Positions 17,617 through 28,712 of a DNA stretch of 48,048 bases are shown one piece after another. Both the position numbers and the translations under genes were made by a program. The first letter of the stretch is position 1. Every line of letters begins with the position of its first letter. Under the pieces are notes generated by a model. The model was not told the origin of the DNA. It ran no database searches and worked only from the letters and a program-made list of their open reading frames with translations. Source of the DNA: Clostridiales bacterium (GTDB lineage: Bacteria; Bacillota; Clostridia; Ch29); assembly GCA_012728565.1 (NCBI GenBank), contig JAAYEV010000159.1, positions 1 to 48,048 on the forward strand, given 5' to 3'.

Positions 17617-17618
17617 CT

Positions 17619-19439
17619 CTATATATCCTTAATCCCAATATCCGCCACCAGCGGGAGGTGGTCCGAGGCATCCGTTTCTATCGTATATACACCGGATACG
17701 GCAATTTCAGGCGAAAGGAATATATAGTCTATGCGCTCCCTTGCCCCGTCCCTTGCTACAAAGGTGTACAGGTCCTCTTTACCCATCTCCTTAGCTGCCT
17801 CTTTCAGTTCCCTTTCCATGTACATGATTTCCCCCGCCTCGGGAGTGGAATTAAAATCTCCCACCAGTATTACCTCGTCCTCCAGCAGCCCAATGTACTT
17901 TCTTATCTGCTGCAGTTGGGTATCCCTTATGGACCGGTTAAGGGACAGGTGGGTCACCAGGAAGTTCACCTCTTTCCCGTGTATATCAATCCTTGCGGAC
18001 ACAACCCCCCTCTGCTCTCCTTTACTGTCAAGCTGCAGGTTGCTGGCACTTACTATGGGAAATTTGCTCAGCACCGCATTGCCGTAACCCGCTCCAAACA
18101 GCGTGAAGTTTTCACCAAAATAATAATGCATATCAAGTTTCTCGGCCAGTTCCCTCGCCTGGTCCCGGAAAAAAGTCCTTATAAATCGGTAGTCCACCTC
18201 CTGGAGCCCCACTATCTGGGCTCCGCTTTCGCGAATAACCTCCGCTATTTTATTTATATCCAGTTTTCCGTCCCGGGAAATACCATGATGTATGTTGTAA
18301 GACATGATTCTTATATCGAACTGAGAACTTTTGTAAAGCGGGGTTGCCTTGATAAGGTCTCCCCAGTCAAACATTTTCCAGTACTCGTTGCCGGCGGGCG
18401 AAACGTATCCTCCCCTCACGCCGGCAAGCCGGGCAATGTCTACCGGTTCCGGGAGCGGTATGCAAAATCTTCCCTTTTCATCCGGCACAGCCTCAAGGTA
18501 ATTGGAGCCTACCCGGAACACCACCCTTCCTTTTCTCGAAACGGTACCCGATATGGAATTGTCCTGTTCATTATATGCGGCAAAAAAGTAGGGAATATCA
18601 AACCGAAAATTATAGCCTTCTTCCTTGTACAAAAGCCTGTCGCCGTCCTTAATTTCCTTGCCGCCGCCGTCATAGTTCTCCTGGAACAAAAACTCCCCTT
18701 CTTTGAATCGGACGGGCCGGCCGGTCCTGGACTTAAGCCTCCCCCCGCTGTCGTATATGCCTATGCCGGGGGCACTGCCGCTTATGCCCATCCCCTTAAT
18801 ATTTGTATACCCCTTACCGGCATCCACAAACAGCCGGGGCACATACCTTGTTACCGTTGTACTCAGCCCACCGGGGAAAGTGATGGTAAAATACATGGCG
18901 GTTCCCGGTTTAGTTAAATCCTCGGGCAGGCCGTCCAGGTCGATACTGTGCCAGCCCTCCTGGGCGGCAATAATTGAAAACTCGGCAAAGGATTTGCCGT
19001 TTACCACCGACAGGTTTATGCTGCTGTCCTTCAGAAGGTAAACCTTTGCCTTGCCCTCTTCCAAGTCTATTCTGACATCGGGGTTTGTGAGAATATAAGA
19101 CCTTTCCATGGCAGTGCCCGGAAAAAGCGTCACCCTTACCGGCATTTTCTCGGGAAGTGGCAGGTTTAGTATAAACCTGTTGAACCGGGTGCTTTCGGCC
19201 CGTTTTGTAAAATAGTCGCCTATCTCCCGTTTAAACACCGGCCGGTCTTCAGCATCAAAAACCTCCAGCGGTACCGATGTTACGTATACCGGTGCGGTAA
19301 GGTTTATCTCTATGCTGCCGCCGCTTTCATCCACCAGGTAGTCAAGCTTTATGTTCCACTGTGAAAAACCCTTGGGAATTAAAGTAATAACCGAAAAAAG
19401 AAATGTGATTACAAGCACCACCGCCAGGTTCTTCCTCAC
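17619..19439 (-). CDS. Exported endonuclease/exonuclease/phosphatase-fold protein with large N-terminal extension
   Basis: In 606 residues an N-terminal signal or anchor (LAVVLVITFLFSVITLIP) is followed by about 340 beta-rich residues that I cannot assign. They include GDYFTKRAESTRFNRFILNLPLP and repeated short sheets. From about residue 370 there is a complete EEP domain: DIRIMSYNIHHG, IVGLQEVD, GNAVLSKFPI, VTHLSLN, LVGDFNSTP, RIDYIFLS and SDHLPLVADI. These supply the Glu, His and Asp ligands of a Mg-dependent phosphodiesterase or phosphatase. The substrate is unknown; related secreted enzymes act on DNA, phospholipids or phosphoinositides. GTG 19439 follows aaagggggtgg. It is transcribed alone. 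Confidence 0.88.
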   Translation of the reverse strand: MRKNLAVVLVITFLFSVITLIPKGFSQWNIKLDYLVDESGGSIEINLTAPVYVTSVPLEVFDAEDRPVFKREIGDYFTKRAESTRFNRFILNLPLPEKMPVRVTLFPGTAMERSYILTNPDVRIDLEEGKAKVYLLKDSSINLSVVNGKSFAEFSIIAAQEGWHSIDLDGLPEDLTKPGTAMYFTITFPGGLSTTVTRYVPRLFVDAGKGYTNIKGMGISGSAPGIGIYDSGGRLKSRTGRPVRFKEGEFLFQENYDGGGKEIKDGDRLLYKEEGYNFRFDIPYFFAAYNEQDNSISGTVSRKGRVVFRVGSNYLEAVPDEKGRFCIPLPEPVDIARLAGVRGGYVSPAGNEYWKMFDWGDLIKATPLYKSSQFDIRIMSYNIHHGISRDGKLDINKIAEVIRESGAQIVGLQEVDYRFIRTFFRDQARELAEKLDMHYYFGENFTLFGAGYGNAVLSKFPIVSASNLQLDSKGEQRGVVSARIDIHGKEVNFLVTHLSLNRSIRDTQLQQIRKYIGLLEDEVILVGDFNSTPEAGEIMYMERELKEAAKEMGKEDLYTFVARDGARERIDYIFLSPEIAVSGVYTIETDASDHLPLVADIGIKDI

Positions 19440-19478
19440 GGCCCCACCCCCTTTACCCCTAGGGCTATCCCTATTTCA

Positions 19479-19487
19479 ATTATATCA
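19479..19487 (-). promoter_or_regulatory. Extended -10 promoter of the EEP-fold gene
   Basis: Minus-strand TGATATAAT (19487-19479) is a perfect extended -10 element about 40 nt upstream of the GTG start. No good -35 hexamer is seen at the usual distance, as is common for extended -10 promoters. Confidence 0.5.
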
Positions 19488-19586
19488 TAGACATTGTTCG
19501 ACATTTAACTGCAATATTTTACATAATCATAAGAGCACAAAAAAAAGTCCTTAGGGAATGGCGGTAACTGCTCCGGGATTCAGAAT

Positions 19587-19619
19587 TAAAAAGACCCGGA
19601 AATTAATTCCGGGTCTTAA
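19587..19619 (-). terminator. Terminator of rpsU-yqeY
   Basis: An 11-bp stem, AAGACCCGGAA with TTCCGGGTCTT, and a 5-nt loop are followed by TTTAATT on the minus strand, just after the yqeY stop. Confidence 0.9.
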
Positions 19620-19622
19620 ATG

Positions 19623-20066
19623 CTATTGAAGCATTTCCTTTACCAGCCTGTTTACTGTACCTCCTTCCGCCCTGCCCTTAACCTGCGGCATTACGGCTCC
19701 CATTACCTTTCCCATATCCTTCATACCCGCAGCGCCTACTTTTTCTATTGTTTCCCTTATTATCTCTCTTATTTCGGACTCCGATAGCTGTGGAGGGAGA
19801 TATTCACCGAGTATTTCTATTTCTTTTTCGTTCTGTTCTACGAGGTCCTGCCTGCCGCCCTGCTTGAACATCTCCAAGGCTTCCTTCCTGGACTTTATCT
19901 CCTTGGCGATTACTTCCATTACACCCTGGTCGTCCAGCTCGGTCCTTTTATCCTTCTCCAACTGCAGTATGGCGGCCCTTGCCATGCTTAACACGGTCTT
20001 TCTCACCGTATCCTTCTGTTTCATGGCGGTCCTCATATCCGATAAAAGCCTATCCTTGAGGGTCAT
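19623..20066 (-). CDS. yqeY: GatB/YqeY domain protein
   Basis: The 147-residue YqeY protein resembles the tRNA-binding tail of the GatB amidotransferase subunit; its own role is not settled. Motifs include RKTVLSMARAAI, YLPPQLSESEI and GKVMGAVMPQVKGRADG-like text (GKVMGAVMPQVKGRAEGG). It follows rpsU by 17 nt and shares its promoter and terminator. ATG follows aggaagggg. Confidence 0.95.
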   Translation of the reverse strand: MTLKDRLLSDMRTAMKQKDTVRKTVLSMARAAILQLEKDKRTELDDQGVMEVIAKEIKSRKEALEMFKQGGRQDLVEQNEKEIEILGEYLPPQLSESEIREIIRETIEKVGAAGMKDMGKVMGAVMPQVKGRAEGGTVNRLVKEMLQ

Positions 20067-20083
20067 TTTTCTCCCCTTCCTTC

Positions 20084-20269
20084 CTAATATCGGCTCCTTG
20101 ATTTCCTTCTCCTGGCTGCTTCGGATTTTTTCTTTCTTCTCACGCTTGGTTTTTCGTAATGCTCCCTTTTCCTGACTTCAGCAAGCACGCCGGATTTGGC
20201 GCATTCCCTCTTGAAACGTTTCAGGGCGCTTTCAAGGGATTCATTCTCTCTCACCTTAACCTCTGACAT
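20084..20269 (-). CDS. rpsU: 30S ribosomal protein S21
   Basis: S21 is a small basic protein of the 30S platform that helps initiation. The 61 residues include [23 protein letters not shown] and the basic tail [18 protein letters not shown], typical of Firmicutes. It is first in a two-gene unit with yqeY. The start is ATG 20269 after gggaggga; an overlapping ATG nearby is out of frame. Confidence 0.97.
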   Translation of the reverse strand: MSEVKVRENESLESALKRFKRECAKSGVLAEVRKREHYEKPSVRRKKKSEAARRRKSRSRY

Positions 20270-20359
20270 CCATATATCCCTCCCTCCGCTGCCGACAATT
20301 CAACATGCTTTTGGATAGGTCGGTGCTGCGATTTACTTATGGTACAAGCAACATAGACT

Positions 20360-20389
20360 ATTATACATCATCCTTTTTATACAAGTCAA
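20360..20389 (-). promoter_or_regulatory. Sigma-A promoter of rpsU-yqeY
   Basis: Minus-strand TTGACT (20389-20384), an 18-nt spacer, then TATAAT (20365-20360). It lies between the HIT gene stop and rpsU, leaving a leader of about 85 nt in which I see no known ribosomal-protein motif. Confidence 0.75.
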
Positions 20390-20393
20390 TATA

Positions 20394-20738
20394 TTAGCCG
20401 GGAGGCCAGGTCAAGCTTCGTCCGCCCAAAAGGTGGAAGTGAATATGATTTACCGACTGTCCTCCTTGGACACCGCAGTTGTTCACAATCCTGTAACCCT
20501 TTTCTGCCACTCCTTTGGTCTTGGCAAGGTTTGCCGCAACCGTCAATATGTGGGCCATTATATCCTTATTGCTGTTGTCAATTTCGTTCAGCGAAGGAAT
20601 ATGTGCCTTCGGCATTATCAGTATATGTACCGGAGCCTTGGGGTCTATGTCATTTACAGCTATAACCCTGTCATCCTGGTATACTATGTCCCCGGGTATG
20701 TCACCGGAGGCTATTTTGCAAAATATGCAATCCGACAA
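20394..20738 (-). CDS. HIT-family nucleotide hydrolase
   Basis: HIT proteins hydrolyse phosphoramidate or dinucleoside polyphosphate bonds with a catalytic His. The 114 residues begin with SDCIFCKIASGDIP and end with the triad NHIHFHLLGG; a zinc-binding Cys pair is at the N-terminus. A GTG at 20747 is part of the Shine-Dalgarno aaggaggtg, so the true start is probably TTG 20738, which restores the family-typical N-terminus. It follows mtaB on the same strand. Confidence 0.94.
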   Translation of the reverse strand: MSDCIFCKIASGDIPGDIVYQDDRVIAVNDIDPKAPVHILIMPKAHIPSLNEIDNSNKDIMAHILTVAANLAKTKGVAEKGYRIVNNCGVQGGQSVNHIHFHLLGGRSLTWPPG

Positions 20739-20819
20739 AATATTCACCTCCTTGCATAGGAATGCCGTATAGTATTATTCAACGGAAGGCTGCTGATTCC
20801 TGCCCGGCGGGTCAAAATT

Positions 20820-22124
20820 TCACACCCTGCCCTTCATGTAATCCTCCGAGCTTTCCACAAGCATTGTTTTTATCAGTTTATTGTTAAGGTCGTCCCGGGT
20901 AGGGGACAGTACTTTAATGTAGTTGTCGGTGAGGCCCTCGTAATATCCTTCCAAGCTGCTCCACTGCTCATACAGCACGTCCAGGCTTTGCCCGACAAAT
21001 TTGTCATGGAAATTCTTACGGCACCTTGCCGCAAGGTCTATTAAGGCTCTGCTTCTTTCATCCTTTTCCTTTGCGCTCACCTGTCCGGCAAAGCTTGCCG
21101 CCGGGGTGCCCTTGCGCGGTGAGTATTTAAAAACGTGCATATTGTAAAGGCCAAGATTTCGCAAGAACCGGTAGGTTTTTTCAAACTCTTCCCGGGTTTC
21201 CCCCGGGAAGCCCACCATCACGTCGGTGGTTATCGCCACGCCGGGCAGTGCTTCCTTTAGCCTTTCCACTATTTCGCGGTACTCCCCGGTGGTGTATTTT
21301 CGGCCCATCCTCTTGAGGGTCTCGTCGCACCCGCTTTGAAGGGACAGGTGGAAATGCCTGCACACCTTTTCAAGCTGCGCGATTTCATCGATTACTTCCT
21401 TGGTCATAAAGGTGGGCTCCAGCGAGCTTAAACGGATTCTGTCAAGCCCCTGCAGCGAGTGTACCCGTTTTATCAGCCCAAGGAGGTCGGTATCCGCGCC
21501 GGAATCCACTCCATAGGAGGTAACGTGGATCCCGGTAAGCACCACTTCCCGGTACCCCAGTTCCAGCAACCTTTCAACCTGTCTCACAACCGCTTCCGCC
21601 GGCCTGCTCCTTAACGGACCGCGGGCATAGGGTATTATGCAGTAGGTACAAAACTGGCGGCAGCCTTCCTGCACCTTCACAAAGGCCCTTGTCCTTCCCT
21701 TGTGCCTCTGTCTTAGGGCCAATTCTTCAAAATCTTCCTCCCTGCCCAAATCCCGCACCGCTTTAAGCGGCCTGCCGCTTTCCACTGCCCTCTCCACCAG
21801 TTCGGGCAGCCTTGACTTGTCCGCCGTACCAACCACCACGTCCACGCCGTCCACTGCCAGGACTTCGTCGGGCGATACCTGTACATAACAGCCTATTACC
21901 GCCACAACGGCATCGGGGTTTGTTTTTTTTGCCCTCCTTATGGCCTGCCTTGACTTGCTGTCCCCATGGTGGGTCACGGTACAGGTATTTATCACATATA
22001 CGTCCGCCGGGCTTGCAAAGTCTACAACCCGGTATCCTTTTTGTATAAAAAGCTCCTCCAGCGCCTCGGTTTCGTACTGGTTCACCTTGCACCCCAGCGT
22101 ATGAAATGCCACCGTTTTCATCAT
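20820..22124 (-). CDS. mtaB: tRNA (t6A37) methylthiotransferase MtaB
   Basis: MtaB converts t6A to ms2t6A at position 37 of ANN-decoding tRNAs. The 434-residue protein has the UPF0004 domain (FHTLGCKVNQYETEALEE, with Cys in TCTVTH and IGCYVQ for one cluster), the radical-SAM loop CRQFCTYC near residue 155, and a C-terminal TRAM-like part. It overlaps rsmE by four bases at the tail of the heat-shock operon, as in other Firmicutes (yqeV). Confidence 0.96.
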   Translation of the reverse strand: MMKTVAFHTLGCKVNQYETEALEELFIQKGYRVVDFASPADVYVINTCTVTHHGDSKSRQAIRRAKKTNPDAVVAVIGCYVQVSPDEVLAVDGVDVVVGTADKSRLPELVERAVESGRPLKAVRDLGREEDFEELALRQRHKGRTRAFVKVQEGCRQFCTYCIIPYARGPLRSRPAEAVVRQVERLLELGYREVVLTGIHVTSYGVDSGADTDLLGLIKRVHSLQGLDRIRLSSLEPTFMTKEVIDEIAQLEKVCRHFHLSLQSGCDETLKRMGRKYTTGEYREIVERLKEALPGVAITTDVMVGFPGETREEFEKTYRFLRNLGLYNMHVFKYSPRKGTPAASFAGQVSAKEKDERSRALIDLAARCRKNFHDKFVGQSLDVLYEQWSSLEGYYEGLTDNYIKVLSPTRDDLNNKLIKTMLVESSEDYMKGRV

Positions 22125-22870
22125 AAGCCTCCCAAGTCCCCGAACCTGTACATAAGGATTGCTGCGGCCGCTATGCCGGCGGTTTCTGTCCTTAAAATCC
22201 TTGGCCCCATATTTACAACTGTAATGCCCCTTTGCACAGCCCTTTTTACCTCATCGTCATCGAACCCGCCCTCCGGGCCCACCATAATAGCTATGCTGCC
22301 GTATTCACCGGCCGTGCCGGGTATACGGCCTATCGGAAGGCCGCCCTCCGCCGCATGGGGCAGCAGTGCCAGGCTAAAGCCCGCCATTTCCTCAAGGGCC
22401 CGGTCAAAGTCCAATACCGCCTTTACAACTGGTATCCTGCCGCGGCGGCACTGCTTGGCGGATTCCATCGCAATCCTCTGCCATCGCTGCTGCTTTTTTT
22501 CGGCATCCCGCCGGTCTTCAATCCTCACCACCGTCCGGGAAGTAATAACCGGCACAAAGGCGGAAACCCCCAGTTCGGTCCCTTTTTGTATTATAAATTC
22601 CATCTTGGTTCCCTTGGCGACCGCCTGGTACAGCACCATTTCCACATCCGCCTCGGTACCGGTTTCAACCGCCGGGCCAAGCCTTACCCTTACCTCTCCC
22701 TTTTCGACCCTTTCTATGGTCCCTTCATAATCGGTATTATTCCCGTCGCATATGGTCACCCTGTCACCGGCCGCAAGTCTCAATACCCTGGTAATGTGTT
22801 TTACGTCTTCACCGGTGATGGTGACCCATCCCCCTTTGATTTGACTTTTGTCCACGTAAAACCTGTTCAT
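22121..22870 (-). CDS. rsmE: 16S rRNA m3U1498 methyltransferase RsmE
   Basis: This SPOUT methyltransferase acts on U1498 of 16S rRNA. The N-terminus MNRFYVDKSQIKGG and the knot motif GPEGGFDDDEV are typical, and GPRILRTETA carries the conserved R-x-ETA. The frame extends upstream to 22909, but ATG 22870 follows aaggataaggg and matches family N-termini (249 residues). Confidence 0.95.
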   Translation of the reverse strand: MNRFYVDKSQIKGGWVTITGEDVKHITRVLRLAAGDRVTICDGNNTDYEGTIERVEKGEVRVRLGPAVETGTEADVEMVLYQAVAKGTKMEFIIQKGTELGVSAFVPVITSRTVVRIEDRRDAEKKQQRWQRIAMESAKQCRRGRIPVVKAVLDFDRALEEMAGFSLALLPHAAEGGLPIGRIPGTAGEYGSIAIMVGPEGGFDDDEVKRAVQRGITVVNMGPRILRTETAGIAAAAILMYRFGDLGGL

Positions 22871-22875
22871 GGCCC

Positions 22876-23817
22876 TTATCCTTTCAGCATGGCGGCAAGT
22901 GCTATCCATTCGCCTCGCCTTAGCTCTTCCACAACCGCCATGCCGTAATATTCAAGGGAAGCGTATACTTCCCCTCTTCTGTCCCGTATTATACCCGATG
23001 CAATAAAAATGCCTCCGGGCTTAAGATGACGGGCTGCCTGCGGGCTCATTCTTATTATTACATCCGCCACAATATTTGATACAATTATATCCACCCTGTC
23101 CTTTGCGGCATCCAAAAGGTTTGCCCGCTGTGCCTTCACCACCCGGTCCACGCCGTTTTGCCTTGCATTCTCACGGGTGATGTCCACCGCCTCCGCCTGA
23201 AGGTCGTAAGCTTCCACAATCCCAGCACCTAATTTTGCCGCCACCACCGACAGTATCCCGCTGCCACAGCCTACGTCTATAACCCTGCAGCCCTTGGAAA
23301 TGTATTTCTCCAGGAATTCTATGCACAGCGCGGTGCTCTCGTGGGTACCGGTACCAAAGGCCATCCCCGGGTCGATGGCTGCCACTATATCCCCTTCTTT
23401 TGGACGGTAATCCTCCCATGAGGGCTTTATCACTATATTTCGCCCTATCCTCAGGGGTTTGTAATACTTTTTCCAGCATTCCGCCCAGTCCCGGTCATTC
23501 ACGGTGCCGGTGGCAAGTTCCAACGGCCCGAAGCCGGGCTCGCAAAAGGCCAGGTCGGTCAGCCTCTCCCGTACCATCTTAACCAGGTCGCCCAGGCTGT
23601 CGTTTATAGGGAGGTACCCTTTGACAGTCACAATATCCCCCTCGGTGTTCAGCGCACCGGGTTCTATATAGTCCCAGCTTTCCTTTTGCCGCAGCAGGGC
23701 CCTTGCGTCCTCCGGGTCTTCTATGACCACCCCCGCCGCCCCGGCATCGTATAGTATGTTGGCTACCAGGTCGCAGCCCTCGGCGGTGGTATTTATTTTA
23801 AGTTCCATCCAGTCCAC
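22876..23817 (-). CDS. prmA: Ribosomal protein L11 methyltransferase PrmA
   Basis: PrmA trimethylates lysines and the N-terminus of L11. Motifs are WMELKINTTAEGCDLVANIL at the N-terminus, FGTGTHESTALCIEFLEKY, and the SAM-binding DVGCGSGILSVVAAKLGA near residue 180, followed by IVSNIVADVI. The frame opens inside dnaJ at 23847. GTG 23817, 13 nt after the dnaJ stop and following taggagga, is the better start (313 residues, N-terminus M-D-W as expected). Confidence 0.95.
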   Translation of the reverse strand: MDWMELKINTTAEGCDLVANILYDAGAAGVVIEDPEDARALLRQKESWDYIEPGALNTEGDIVTVKGYLPINDSLGDLVKMVRERLTDLAFCEPGFGPLELATGTVNDRDWAECWKKYYKPLRIGRNIVIKPSWEDYRPKEGDIVAAIDPGMAFGTGTHESTALCIEFLEKYISKGCRVIDVGCGSGILSVVAAKLGAGIVEAYDLQAEAVDITRENARQNGVDRVVKAQRANLLDAAKDRVDIIVSNIVADVIIRMSPQAARHLKPGGIFIASGIIRDRRGEVYASLEYYGMAVVEELRRGEWIALAAMLKG

Positions 23818-23830
23818 AGGCAATCTCCTC

Positions 23831-24967
23831 CTACACTCCGAAAGCATCCTTCACCTTGTCTATGATGCTTTTGCCCCCGTGGCCGGCACTGCCGCCGCTC
23901 AGCTCGTCAAACTTTCTCAATAGTTCCTTCTGCTGCTGGCTGAGCTTTCGCGGCACCTCCACCACCACTTTAACGTACTGGTCTCCCCTGCCCCGGCCGT
24001 TGAGCCTGGGAATCCCCTTGCCCCTTAACCGGAACACCGTACCGCTTTGGGTCCCCTCGGGTATGGTCTGCTTCACATCGCCGTCAAGGGTGGGTACAAT
24101 AATTTCATCGCCCAGCGCCGCCTGGACAAAGGATATGGGTATTTCGCAGTACACGTTTTCGTTTTCCCTTTTAAACGTCTTATGGGGTTTAACATGTATA
24201 TAGACATAAAGGTCCCCCGGAGGCCCTCCCCTTTCGCCGGGCTCTCCCTCACCCCGCAGCGACACCACCGAACCGTTATCCACGCCCGCCGGCACCTTGA
24301 TGGTTATGGTACGGGTTTTCAGCGTGCTGCCGGTACCGCCGCACTGGCTGCAGGGCTCTTCTATTATGGTGCCCTCGCCGTGGCATCTATCGCAGGTACG
24401 TACCGTTTCAAACCTGCCCAGGGCAGTGTTTTGCCTATACCTTACCTGGCCGGTGCCTCCGCACTTGTCACATGTTTTAGCCGAGGTTCCCGGCTTGGCG
24501 CCGGTTCCATCGCATACACCGCATTTTTCATGTCTTCTTACCCTGATGTCCTTTGTAACACCGAAGGCGGCCTCTTCAAACTCCAGCTCCAGGTCCGCCC
24601 TTATGTCGCTGCCCTTGGCGGGTCTCCTGCTTGCCCTCGCCCCTGAAAACCCTCCTCCGAAAAAGGTCTCAAATATATCTCCAAAGCCTCCGAAGTCACC
24701 AAAGCCGCCAAAGTCGCCAAAACCGCCGAAACCGCCCTGCCCGTTGGAGGCAGCGTGTCCAAAGGTGTCGTACTGCCTTCGCCGGGTTTCGTCGCTCAGT
24801 ACCTCGTAGGCTTCATTTATCTCCTTGAATTTTTGCTCCGCCTGCTTGTCGCCCGGGTTTACATCGGGATGGTACTTTTTCGCCAGCCGCCTGTAAGCCT
24901 TCTTAATTTCATCGGCGGAAGCGTTTCTATCCACTCCCAGCACTTCGTAGTAGTCCCTTTTGCTCAT
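23831..24967 (-). CDS. dnaJ: Chaperone DnaJ
   Basis: This type I J-protein stimulates the DnaK ATPase and delivers substrates. The J domain (residues 1-70) has the HPD motif in [11 protein letters not shown] Gly/Phe region follows with a GGFGDF motif repeated three times. The zinc domain has four C-x2-C-x-G-x-G units ([32 protein letters not shown]), then the substrate-binding domains. ATG 24967 follows gaggtgaggtg (378 residues). Confidence 0.97.
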   Translation of the reverse strand: MSKRDYYEVLGVDRNASADEIKKAYRRLAKKYHPDVNPGDKQAEQKFKEINEAYEVLSDETRRRQYDTFGHAASNGQGGFGGFGDFGGFGDFGGFGDIFETFFGGGFSGARASRRPAKGSDIRADLELEFEEAAFGVTKDIRVRRHEKCGVCDGTGAKPGTSAKTCDKCGGTGQVRYRQNTALGRFETVRTCDRCHGEGTIIEEPCSQCGGTGSTLKTRTITIKVPAGVDNGSVVSLRGEGEPGERGGPPGDLYVYIHVKPHKTFKRENENVYCEIPISFVQAALGDEIIVPTLDGDVKQTIPEGTQSGTVFRLRGKGIPRLNGRGRGDQYVKVVVEVPRKLSQQQKELLRKFDELSGGSAGHGGKSIIDKVKDAFGV

Positions 24968-25013
24968 AGGCACCTCACCTCGGATTGATTGATAGCCTCG
25001 CTGCTTCATCAGC

Positions 25014-25043
25014 AAAACCGGCCCGTAAACTCGTACAGGCCGG
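25014..25043 (-). terminator. Intercistronic hairpin between dnaK and dnaJ
   Basis: A 10-bp GC-rich stem (CCGGCCTGTA with TACGGGCCGG, one G-T pair) is followed by TTTT on the minus strand, 10 nt after the dnaK stop. It may attenuate transcription into dnaJ or protect the dnaK mRNA end. Confidence 0.55.
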
Positions 25044-25053
25044 CAGCTTTATA

Positions 25054-26910
<1,857 letters not shown>

Positions 26911-27579
26911 TTAAAGTGCGACTTTTACAAAACTGGGTCTTAGTACCCTCGATTTTATTTTGTAACCCTTCTGGAACACCTCCAGAATGGTACCCTCTTC
27001 CTTGTCGGAATCTTCCACCCGCATTACGGCATGATGAAAATTGGGGTCGAACTTAACACCTTCGGTAGGTATCTCCTCCACGTGGTACTTGGCCAGGATG
27101 TCCCTAAACTGCTTTATGACCATGTCTATACCTTCCTTAAGGGAAGCGCTGCCGCCTTCGCCACAGACGGCGGCTGCCGAATCCGCCGCCCTTTCCATGT
27201 TGTCCAGAACCCCCAGAAAGTCAAGCATAATTTCCGCCGCTATATAGTCGTAGGTTTCTTCCTTTTCCCTGGCGGTGCGCTTCCTGTAATTATCAAAATC
27301 CGCCTGCAGCCTGAGCAGGCGATCATAGTATTCCTCGTTCTTTTTCCTCAGGTCTTCCAACTGCTGCTCCGGGGAGATTCTTTCATCGGCATCCGCCGCG
27401 TTATCGTCCGCTCCAATCTCTTCATTATCCCGGGCCGCCGGTGCCTCCCCTGTCCCTTCATCCGAGCCTTCAACCTCTGCCTCCTCCGTCACCGTTTCCT
27501 CGGTAACATTACCGGCGGTAGTGACACTTTCGTCGGTGTCCATGTTTTTCTCTTTCTTATCCTTCTTTTTGTCCTCCAC
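26911..27579 (-). CDS. grpE: Nucleotide exchange factor GrpE
   Basis: GrpE releases ADP from DnaK. The 222-residue protein has a long acidic, disordered N-terminus (about 75 residues), a coiled coil (LEDLRKKNEEYYDRLLRLQADFDNYRKRTARE), and the beta-wing (YHVEEIPTEGVKFDPNFHHAV, KGYKIKSRVLRPSFVKV). The start GTG 27579 follows agggtgat. The N-terminal extension is somewhat long. Confidence 0.96.
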   Translation of the reverse strand: MEDKKKDKKEKNMDTDESVTTAGNVTEETVTEEAEVEGSDEGTGEAPAARDNEEIGADDNAADADERISPEQQLEDLRKKNEEYYDRLLRLQADFDNYRKRTAREKEETYDYIAAEIMLDFLGVLDNMERAADSAAAVCGEGGSASLKEGIDMVIKQFRDILAKYHVEEIPTEGVKFDPNFHHAVMRVEDSDKEEGTILEVFQKGYKIKSRVLRPSFVKVAL

Positions 27580-27616
27580 TGCGCATCACCCTAACTTTTT
27601 TTATTGTCAGCTGTCC

Positions 27617-28654
27617 TTATTCCTCCAGCTGCCTTTCCACCATTCCCGTTAGATAGTCTGTGATAAACTCCAGCACCGCCACCACCCTGTCATACTCCAT
27701 CCTGGTGGGCCCGATAATGCCTATCCTGCCTATCTCATTTTCACCGGCCCTGTACGTGGCGGTGACAAGGCTGCAGTCCTTTATACAGTTGTTGTCCAGT
27801 TCGCTTCCTATGCTAATCATTACTCCCTTGCCGCTCCCCATCCTGTTAAGAATAGACATGAGCTGCTCCTTTTCCTCTATAAGGGCAAGCAGGTTCTTGG
27901 CCTTGTTTACGTCCGAGTACTCGGGGAAATTGAATATGTTGCTCATGCCGTCGGCATACACGTCTCCTCCCCTGCTGGTGTTAAGGCTCTCGGCAAGCAG
28001 CGGGATGAGGGTATCCAGCAGGCTGTACCTGTAAACAAGCCTTTTGTAGTCCTCGGATTCGGTGCAGCGGTTGAGCTCGCCAATGGTAATCCCGGCGAAT
28101 TTATCGTTTGCCGCCCGGGTAAGGCTCTCCAGGTATTCGGGGGATACCGGGTCGGCGGTTTTTATTATGGTGTTTTTTACAATCCCGGTATCGGTTACTA
28201 TTACCGCCACAAGGCTGTTGGTGTCAATGGGAACAAAATGAATATGACGCAGCCTACTGCCGCTAATATGGGAATTCATAACCAGTGACGTATACCGGGT
28301 CAGCTGGGACAGTATCCTGGCTGTTTTCCTAATTATGCTCTCTATTTCATCTATCCTGTCCCCCAGCTCCCTTACAATTATCTCCTGTTCCCTGCGTGAC
28401 AGGTTCCTTATCTGCATCAGCCGGTCCACGTACAGCCTGTAACCCCTTTCGGAGGGTATTCGGCCCGCCGATGTATGGGGCTGCTCCAGGTAGCCCATTT
28501 CCTCCAGGTCGGACATTTCATTTCTAATGGTTGCGGAGCTTATGCCCAGCTTGTACTTTTTGGCAATGGTCCTGGACCCTATGGGCTGTGCGGTGGAGAT
28601 ATAGTCAGCTATGACGGCCTGCAGTATCTTTAGCTTCCTGTCGTCCATCTGCAT
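27617..28654 (-). CDS. hrcA: Heat-inducible repressor HrcA
   Basis: HrcA binds the CIRCE operator and represses class I heat-shock genes; GroE aids its folding. The 345-residue protein has an N-terminal winged helix (KLKILQAVIADYISTAQPIG to TSAGRIPSERGYRLYVD) and the GAF-like dimer domain. ATG 28654 follows agaggtgg; an upstream GTG at 28663 is part of that Shine-Dalgarno. CIRCE lies 18 nt upstream, so the operon is autoregulated. Confidence 0.97.
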   Translation of the reverse strand: MQMDDRKLKILQAVIADYISTAQPIGSRTIAKKYKLGISSATIRNEMSDLEEMGYLEQPHTSAGRIPSERGYRLYVDRLMQIRNLSRREQEIIVRELGDRIDEIESIIRKTARILSQLTRYTSLVMNSHISGSRLRHIHFVPIDTNSLVAVIVTDTGIVKNTIIKTADPVSPEYLESLTRAANDKFAGITIGELNRCTESEDYKRLVYRYSLLDTLIPLLAESLNTSRGGDVYADGMSNIFNFPEYSDVNKAKNLLALIEEKEQLMSILNRMGSGKGVMISIGSELDNNCIKDCSLVTATYRAGENEIGRIGIIGPTRMEYDRVVAVLEFITDYLTGMVERQLEE

Positions 28655-28672
28655 AAATACCACCTCTCATTG

Positions 28673-28699
28673 TTAGCACTCTCCTTTATAGAGTGCTAA
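28673..28699 (-). promoter_or_regulatory. CIRCE operator
   Basis: A perfect inverted repeat, TTAGCACTC at 28673-28681 and GAGTGCTAA at 28691-28699, is separated by nine bases: the consensus HrcA operator. It lies between the promoter and hrcA. Confidence 0.98.
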
Positions 28700-28712
28700 C
28701 CGCTCTGCAATA

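Noticed and set aside
17553-18917. Plus-strand frame of 454 codons antisense to the EEP-fold gene
   Set aside because: It is a shadow of a gene with complete motifs, has no Shine-Dalgarno and no family resemblance.
24661-24745. Short direct repeats that look like a small array
   Set aside because: They encode the Gly/Phe (GGFGDF) repeats of DnaJ; spacing is codon-based, so this is not CRISPR.
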